Assembly (NCBI GenBank): GCA_002351795.1 | Contig: DEHG01000054.1 | Span: 14,695 to 25,420 of the forward strand | DNA length: 10,726 nt | Direction of reading: 5' to 3' | From: Ruminococcaceae bacterium UBA2806 | GTDB taxonomy: Bacteria; Bacillota; Clostridia; Oscillospirales; Acutalibacteraceae | In this document: one piece after another, positions 1 to 9,000 of the stretch | Numbering within the stretch: position 1 is the first letter of the stretch | Layout of the letters: every line of letters starts with the position of its first letter | Position numbers and translations under genes: made by a program | Notes under the pieces: generated by a model | Database searches by the model: none | The model's input: only the letters and a program-made list of their open reading frames with translations | What the model was told of the DNA's origin: nothing

Positions 1-78
1 TACAAGCTTGGCACCTGCGAATCTCAGCAAATGGCTGATGATACCAATACTGCAACCTTCGATCTCAGCAATGAGCTG
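1..78 (+). repeat. C-terminal tail of a preceding CnaB unit
   Basis: Residues 1-26 end in the strand T-F-D-L-S-N-E-L-K, which matches the closing strand of CnaB units, with N24 as the probable isopeptide acceptor. The Lys and Glu of this unit lie upstream of the window. It shows that the repeat array continues to the left. Confidence 0.6.
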
Positions 79-3000
79 AAGGTGTTCACACTGAATCTGT
101 ACAAGGTATTCGGTAAGACGTATACACCGCAGGGAGAAAACAGTGAGACTACAGATATTCTTTCTCCCGATGACTACCCCCAGTACTTTAATGATGAGTT
201 TGTCAATAATCTCCGCTTCAAGCTGGAAAGAAAAAAAGGTGAAAACGGTATATACGAATTTTATGATTATAACGGTTCATCTGTAAATGGTCATATATTT
301 GATGGTGTAGAAGAACGTGGTACAAACGGACATAAAGAATATTCTGTAAACGTATATAAAGATTCAAGCGGTAAAATAACATCGTGCAGTCTTTCTTTTA
401 CATACCTTCCCAAATACAGCCCGGACGGATATGTATACTATTACCGTGTGACAGAGCTTAATACCATAACCGGAACTGACAAGCACTTTAAAACCACATA
501 TCCTAATCCTCAAAATTCAGAAGAGATTGGCAGAGAAGAGGGTACAGGTGAAAATCAGGGCGCTCATGATATAACCTGCGGCGAGAATGACAACGCCAAA
601 AACACCTACGTCCGCAATAACTTCGAGTCAAAGCAGATCACTGTCAATAAGTACTGGAATGATACGAACAATGCCGACGGTCTGCGCCCGGAGAATCTCA
701 GAGTTCAGATAACTGAAAATGTTGTTGACGGAGGTCAGAACGGCGCTGATCTGACAGTGCCTATTCCAAAGGTTCTCAAAAATTCGGATTCGTGGACAAT
801 GAAGGTCGAACTGCCGAAATACTATTATAACGGCACAGCGCCTAAAGATGGTTTGACCTTTGGCATTGGTGAAAAAATGAACAGCGCACAGGACGGTGAT
901 GTATCAGCCTATAACCTGACCGAAAACGGTTACAGCCTTGAAGAGTACGGCTATGAGACAAAGTCCGGAGATACACTTACACCATATAAATTTAACAATG
1001 CGGATGATAAAACACCGCTTGAACTTGATGGCGGTACAGATGTCTACAGTCTGTATCTGAAAAACAAGCAGGATAAGCGTGTCAACAGTAAGCTGACCTT
1101 TGACAAGACATGGGATGATATGAATAACAAATGGTCGCTTCGTCCTGACAAAATCTATATAAAAGTCCTGCGGAAGTCGAAAGCTCCGATAGTACCCGAC
1201 AGCAGCGCTGTATTTACAGTAAGCGGTCATCAGGCAACTGCAAATCAGCTTGCAATTACAATAAACAGTATGCCTTCTTTTGGCACTGGCAGCGAATACA
1301 AGCTGGTTAAAGAAGTAATTACAACAACGACTGATCCCAATACAGGAGAGAATGTATCGACTGCTACATGGGTGGATGCCGTGGTAACACTGACCGAGAC
1401 GGTATCTGTTGAGAATAATAAAGATGTTAAGAAACTGACTACATCGCTGACTGTTAGCGGTTCTGATACCACATTAAGATTGAAGCTTCAAAGAAAAAAG
1501 ACTGCTGATAGCAGTGAATATGAGAATGTAACTCAGGACGCCTTCGGACAGAAGTATCAGGTATTTGCGGGAACTTCCTCAGAGAGCAACACAGTTGTTA
1601 CCAAAGACAATGCGAATAAAGCATTGATCGCAAAGGATATCGGTACAGATATTACTATACAAAATAACTCAGTTATACCTGTTTCGGAACAGTATCTGAC
1701 AGATGGAAAAGTCAATATATGGATCGAAGGTCTTGACGAAAAGGACGACGAGGGACATGAGTATAATTATAAGGTTCTGAAATCCAGCATAAATGATTTT
1801 CAATCAGCGGAAACAATTACCCCTGTGACAAGGAGCAGTGCTGTTGGTAAAGTCAATCTTCTTTTGGAAAATCTTCAAGATTCTACACAGTTCTTCCTCA
1901 AGGTACAGAGATCGGTAGAAGGCGGTGATTATTCTGATATTACGATTTCTCAGAATACTGTTTTCAGGTATTTCACTGCTGACAGTACTACTGGCGTTGT
2001 TGCTTTGCCGACAGATCAAGGCAAGACATCGGCAGAAAATACTGATAACCCGAAGGTCGTGTTTGAAAACCTTGACTTTGGTGTGAATACCCACGGCCGC
2101 ACTCAGTCAAACGGTACATGGAACCCATATTATTACACCACCGTTGAGTGCGACAAGTACGGCAATGATGTAAATTCAGTTCTTACTTACAGCCAGGGTG
2201 GAGATGATACCACTAACGCACAAACAGCAGCTAAGATTAGATTTAATATTGATGTAAGTTCATATTCAGATAGAAAGCATCTCAATATTCAGATAAAAAG
2301 AGGTGTAGAAACTGTTAAGACCGATATTTACGGCAATCCATTGAAAATAACGATCACAGGTCTGAATGTTGAAGGCAATGAATTCTATGCTTCAAGTGTG
2401 GAAGGAGCTACTCCGGCTGCGGGCGTATTCGTAATTCCTATTTCATCTGACAGTAATATAATTAGCTGCGTAATCGACAATCTGCCATATGCGCCTGTTG
2501 GACAAAACGGCGATTGGAGCAAAAATGGTGATGATGTTAATCAATATACCTATACGGTAGAACGCTGTAAGGCAAGAGGTAATAGGCACGATATTCAGAC
2601 CGGTTTTCCTGATAGTAGTGCAGTTACCGCAGAACAATCAAAATTACTGCCGAAAACTACGATCGTTACATTTAAAAAGACAATGAGCAGCGATGCAAGT
2701 GTAAATTGTCTTTCTCAGGAAAATGTACATCTCAAGCTTTTCCGTAAATATGACGGCGGATCAGAGGAAGAGGTAAGAGTTCTTTCAACACAGATCGATA
2801 ATGGTACAGATAATAGCATTACCCTAAGTAATATCCCAGCAAACATTCAACATACGATAAGTAATCTTAAAGCCGGTACGGTCATTGATGAAAACGGAGC
2901 AGAAGCTGGTACTGTTGGCATCTGGAAGGAATATACATATTATTTCAAGGAATACTATGACAGTGAGTTAGCAAATCTGAAATCCGAAAACAATGCATAT

Positions 3001-6000
3001 GACGATTTTGTTCAGACTAAGGGTATTGAAAAGCCCTTTGTTCTTCAAAGCGACAATAAAACAGCGACGCTTGAAGAAGGCATCCGGAATGATATGAAAA
3101 CCACAAAGCATGATGTGATAAAGAAATGGTTGGATGACAACGGAGTTTATGAAAGCCGTGATGATTATTCGATCGTTCTTCAGCGCAGGGCAGGCGATCA
3201 GGGTGCCTGGGAATATGTGGATATCAGAAATACGGATATATTATCTGTGGATCAAGAAGCAGGTGAGATACCGTCTGTACCGGAATTGACAAGTAAAGTT
3301 ACTACCGGAATTGAAGATTTTACAGTAACTGAAAATGGTAATACAAATACCTATAAGAAGCTGAAAGTTGCAAAGGATAAGCTGCATATTCGTTTTGATG
3401 AACTTCCGATATGTGACAGCAAAGGTGTACTTTATCAATACCGTGTTGCAGAGATCGAGGTCGGAAATCAGAATGTAGTGCAGACGAGAACATTTCTCTT
3501 CCTTGTTCCCGGAACCGAGCCGACAGATGATGATTATTCCTATGTAAGGATAATCCGAAGGGGCAGCAGAAACTATTATGTAAGCTATAATTATGATAAT
3601 GATTATAATGAAACTACAGGTATCAATAGTAAAGACGGTGAACATGTTGAAAACAAAAATTATGATCACAGTCAGTTTGAAACTACACCCACAAGGATAA
3701 CAAACCAGATAATTACGAATTCCATTGAACATTCTCAGATCAAGGTCGTAAAGACATGGGCTGATGAAGACAATGTTTACGGCAGGCGTCCGCAGAAGAT
3801 AACTTACCGTCTTACAAGAACAAAGGATGGATCCGTTGATGAAACCTTCACGAGCGATATGACTGTTGGTGAAGCTGATAACTGGGAATACTCGTGGAGC
3901 CAGTTAGCAGCATTTGCTGCCGACGGCGGAAGGTTTGAATATTCTGTAGCAGAGCTTCCGATAGCAGATTATCAGACATCTGCTCACACGGTCACTACGC
4001 AAAAAGACAACAATGGTGAGATGGTTAAACAGTATTCATATACAAATACTTACACACCTGTCAAAAAGACTATTACTGCCAAAAAGAACTGGGCTGACTG
4101 GGATAATAAGTATGGTCTGCGTCCGACAGGAATAACATATGAGCTGTACTGCAAGTATGACATTTACACATCAACGACAGAAACAGTAAATGGAAAAACC
4201 ACTCAAAAATTGGTAAAATCGGAAGAAGGTTATAATGGACCGGTGTATGATACAAAAGGTACAGAATCCACAAACGATGATGTCCAGTCAGAGGTATACA
4301 AAGAGATACTAAAGGCAGATAATTCAACTGTTCCGAGTTATTTTAAAAAGACTTTGACTGATACAGACCCGAGCAGTAATAATTGGGAGACATCATTCAG
4401 AAACCTTCCTGCATGGATAAACCCCACGGGTAATGGGCAGTATAACGGCAAGGCTGTCGAGGTAACATACTATATTGTAGAGTCTTTTGGCACTGGTGAT
4501 GCAAATTATAAGAAGGTCTACAATTGTGAGGCATCCAATAAATATGGCAGTGAAGAAAATAATATTCCCGGAACCTCAAATGACACATATGTTCTTGAAA
4601 AGGGTCTGCTGTATACAGATTTATATACACCGACTAACGATATTTATACAGTTCCTAAATCCATAGCAGTTGACAAAAAACTTAATGTTATGCTGAAAAA
4701 TATCGATGTCGGAGATAATAAAGGAAACAAGTATACTTATGCGATCACGGAAACGGATAATAGCGGAAATGATTTAAATACAAATACTCACAATTTAGCC
4801 ATTATAGAAAGTCCGTTTATTGGATCTGACGGAAAAATTGACAGCATTGAAAAGAAGGATAAAACCGATCTTCTTATATCGGCAACGCTCGGTGCAGAAG
4901 AAATTACAGATGGAAATATCTATTTCAAGATCACCCAAAGCAGAACTGTAACTGATAATTCATTTGTCAAAGAACTTACGGGTACTGCGGGAAATGTTTC
5001 TTATACCGTGAACAGTAATAATGTTATATGCTGTACTCCGGGTAGTAATGGCGATTTCACGATAAAATTTACGCTCCCGAAGGGCACAGGGGAAACAAAC
5101 TGTGGTTATACAGTTCAGGAATGTGCATCAGAGAATGGTACAGCTGCTGAACCAAATTCACTGACGATCACAGCAGCCGAAAATTCGACAGATAATACAA
5201 AAGCTGATGTAACAGTAACCAAAACGTCAGCAACTGCTGAAACAAAGCTGTATTTCAAATTATCCAAAGACAGTACTGTAGTGACGTCAGCTGAATTGAC
5301 AGGAAATACTGGATTTACGTTCAGCAAAATGATATTCAGCTATAAAACAAGCGGTACAGGAGATGAAACTGTTAATAATCAACAAATAACTATCAGAGGT
5401 CTGCCTGAAAAGGATGCTCAGAATAACACATACACATATGAAGCAGTCGAGTATGATAATGACACCGATGAAGCTGTCGAGCTTTCACCTCCTGTCGGTA
5501 ATGTGATGACTACATCTACATCTACATCTGGCGTCGGAACGGTGAGTGTTACAGTGACGAAGCCGACATCCAAGGAAAATAAAACGCTGTATTTCAAGCT
5601 GCGCAGAAGCACGACATCTACACCTGTTGAGTGCATAACAAATGATGTAAATAAGTTTGAAATCCGCCCCATAGATTATACTGAGCAAGGAAATCCGACT
5701 GTACTTAAATCGGTACAGGATAACGGTTCCTCGATAACCAATACCCTCAACACCCGTGATATAATCGTCACAAAGGTTTGGAACGACAATGATTATAGGG
5801 ACGGAAGAAAGCTGCATTATGACATTGATGTTACGCTCAGCAGTACTCAGTTCGACTGTACGGAACAGGGAAGATATGATACTTCCACAAACAACTATAA
5901 GGAAGTAAAGACTATTCCGAAGGATTATGACCCGAGTAATCCTGACACACTGGCATCAGACTTCCAGAATGCGGTTATATTCCGTGATTTGCCGAGATAT

Positions 6001-9000
6001 GATTCAAGCGGAACCGAGATCACATACAGCGTTGCAGAAACATTGGCAGGAAGCGGACATCTTGTAAATGCCGATCTTCTCAAGGAAAACATTAATTCAA
6101 GCGAAACTGTAAATAATCTGTATAAGGAGTCCCTGACGTGGACATTCCCGACAGATCCGGTCACGACAAAGAATGAAAATGTAACGCTGAAAACTGCAAA
6201 AACCTCATTTAATCTTACAAACAATCAGCGCAAATACGGTTATGAGGGTTATTGGGAAAGCTACAAGCCCACACCCGCAGAGGGTGAAGCGGAGGATCCC
6301 TGCGTTGAACGTTTTAAGATCATAAACGAGCTTCCCGTGGTGAAGTTTGACGCAAAGCTTTACTGGAACGATGATTCAAACCGTGACGGCAAGCGTTTGA
6401 CGGAGGACGATGTTGTACTCAGCCGTGACGAGTGGGATTATGCTGTCCCGTCAGATATTACTCTGCCGACAGACAGGGATTATGTATACTTTGCTGTTCC
6501 GACAAGCGGAGCCGGCTGGACGGAAACTAATGCTGCTCTGTCCAAGATACGGATGTATCTGTCAAAAAGCGGCGAAAGCGGCGACCCCGTTGAAGTCGAG
6601 CCTGTAAGTGTATATACCGGCACTGACGGCAAGAATTATTACAGATTCCCGGCTGTTCCCGATGATTATGATACGTTGTATTTTAAAACCGTAGAGAATA
6701 CGCCAAAACAAACTCAATCAGTAACAGTGACAGACAATGCTGACAGGAAGAACAAAGTGTTTATTCCCGAAACGCCCAGCGGAGATACTTATGCCTGCAC
6801 TCCGTCTGATTATAACAATGTATCAGTTTCAACGCAGTCATTCAGCTCCAGCGGTAAGGCAATAGAGATCGACCTGACGGATGATTCAATTAATGGAGAA
6901 ACATGGGATGATCCGCAGATCATATTCTATGACAACAGCAATGCGGTTATCGGCGCAAAATATGTGCTTGAACCGGGAGATGAAACCGGCAAGTATGTTA
7001 TCCGTGTGCCGGAGGGTGCAGTCAAGTTCAGTATTAACAACGGCAAGTCAGGTTTAAATTACAGTGCAGAAAATACCGGAATCACTCCCGGTCAAAAGTA
7101 TAAGCTGCAAAAGGAGAATAATAATTACAGCTTTGACAGTTCTGAACAGAGCAAAGCCGCAAGAGCTGCGCTTGTTAAAAATGTCGCTGTGAAAACGCTT
7201 ACTGTTGATGATGCTAAAGAAGGTCTGTACTGGTACGCCGATTTCGGAGTGCAGCCTGTATACAGCGAAGACGGCGCACCCTATACATACAGGATATCCG
7301 AAAAGGACGACAGTAAGGACAACAGCACGGATACAAAGACCCAGACCACTAAAAAGCTTGAAAGAGTTGACTACACCTATGATTATTCACCGTCTGTCAC
7401 AATGACAAACGGCGCAGGCACGCCTGTAATTCACAACAGTGAGTCGGATACTCCCGAAAACTGGCAGGTAGAGAATGAGCGTTTGAATGATTTACAGGTA
7501 GTAACAACATATGCGGCGGCAAAGGCGGCTGTTCCCGCATCCGGTGATGATCCTGCACAGGATGCAAAACCGGCAACGGTCACATTTGCTGTACGCAATA
7601 ACTACTCTCCGTCTACTCCGGGCGGCGGCGGTACACCTCCGGATCCCGGACCAGGTTCCACACCCAAATATGAAACGGGCAAGATCAAGCTGACAAAGAC
7701 ATGGGTGGGGGATAGTGAATGTTATCAGTATTCCCGTCCGGATTCAATGGAGTTTACATTAAAGTGTAAATACCATAACAGTGACAATTCTTTCAGCTTC
7801 AATGACGTTGTCACAAATTCAACAGATACTGCTATCAAATCGCTTAGTTCAACATATACTGTTCAAAGCAGTGCAAATTGGAAACTTGATATTAACAACC
7901 TGCCGAAGTACACTAACCCGACAGGTACGCCAGTTGATCCTGGTGAAAAACTGAGCGTAACATATTATCTTGTTGAGACCGAGCATCCCGGATATACCAA
8001 AACGGGAGATAATACAGATCTTGATATCAGCAGCGGTGAGGCAAGTACAACTGTTACCAACACGCTGAAAACTACTCAAATCAACGTAAAGAAGAAATGG
8101 GAAGATCACGGTTATTCATCTACACACTTTACTGTTAATGTTACAGTTACTTTGGATGGAACGGTTTATACAAAAACCGGTACTGTCCCTGATGGCGAGA
8201 CATTGCAGGTGAGTGGACTCCCATTATACAAAGCAGATAAAACCAAAGCGACATATACCGTAAGCGAAGATGAGAATAATACGAATACATCAACAAAATT
8301 TGATTATAATTACAGTCCGAGCTATGATAAAAATGGTATAGAGGGAGGAGGAACTATTGAGATAACCAATGAGCTTCCTGTCAGAACCTTAAATGTAACT
8401 AAGACATGGAATGATACCTTTAACGGAACAGGTGATTATTATAAGCTTCGTCCCGAGACACTTGCTTTGGATCTGAAACATTCCGTTTCAGAATCCGGAA
8501 CATGGACAGATGTCGATATGACAAAAGCAACGTTGTCTGCATACACAAAGAACGGAACGATATGGACTGCGACTTACAGTAATCTTCTTGAGTATGATAA
8601 AGATGGAAATCCCTATCTGTTCAAGGTTACCGAAACCGCACCAAAAGGTTATACGGCAACGATCGGCGAAGCGACAACAGCTCAAACGGGTAACGATGTA
8701 ACATACAGTGTAAACCTTTCAAACACTTTGATAACTGGTAAGGTTACACTTACCAAAACATGGAACGACAACGGATACGGAACTTCGCTTCATTATCCTG
8801 TAAGTATGGAGATAGTTAAAGATGTTGACGGTACAAATGTACCAGAGCAGATACGCTTTGAGGGTAATGTAAATACAGGTACCGAACTTACCGGAAGTAC
8901 GGTTATCGAACATGTTCCCGTGTATGATAAATCAGGTAACCTTATTACCTATACTGCAAAAGAGCTGACAAAAAAATACGGTTATATAGCAGATGCGGCT

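Larger units (their letters stand above)
6334..7614 (+). other. Very long CnaB unit with inserted modules (residues 2112-2538)
   Basis: The unit opens V-V-K-F-D-A-K-L-Y-W-N-D-D with K2119, but the matching Glu strand Y-T-Y-R-I-S-E (E2434) comes about 315 residues later and the closing strand T-F-A-V-R-N-N at N2533. Regular units here span about 100-130 residues. Between about residues 2150 and 2375 lie two segments that do not look like CnaB and are listed separately. The simplest reading is one CnaB domain split by an insertion, with its Lys before and its Glu and Asn after. The alternative is a truncated CnaB unit, independent modules, and a second truncated unit. Confidence 0.6.

Noticed and set aside
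1423..2652. Possible pseudogene or decayed region
   Set aside because: Repeats are degenerate but the frame stays open throughout with strand-like alternation preserved, so domain divergence fits better than gene decay.
3241..3732. Minus-strand open frame of 163 codons with an Ile-rich hydrophobic stretch, membrane-like
   Set aside because: The Ile run is the antisense reading of the Tyr/Asn/Asp-rich loop at residues about 1193-1205 of the main protein; not a real membrane segment.
6410..6607. Plus-strand open frame of 65 codons in another frame
   Set aside because: Inside the long CnaB unit in a higher-GC stretch where alternate frames have fewer stops; no family resemblance.
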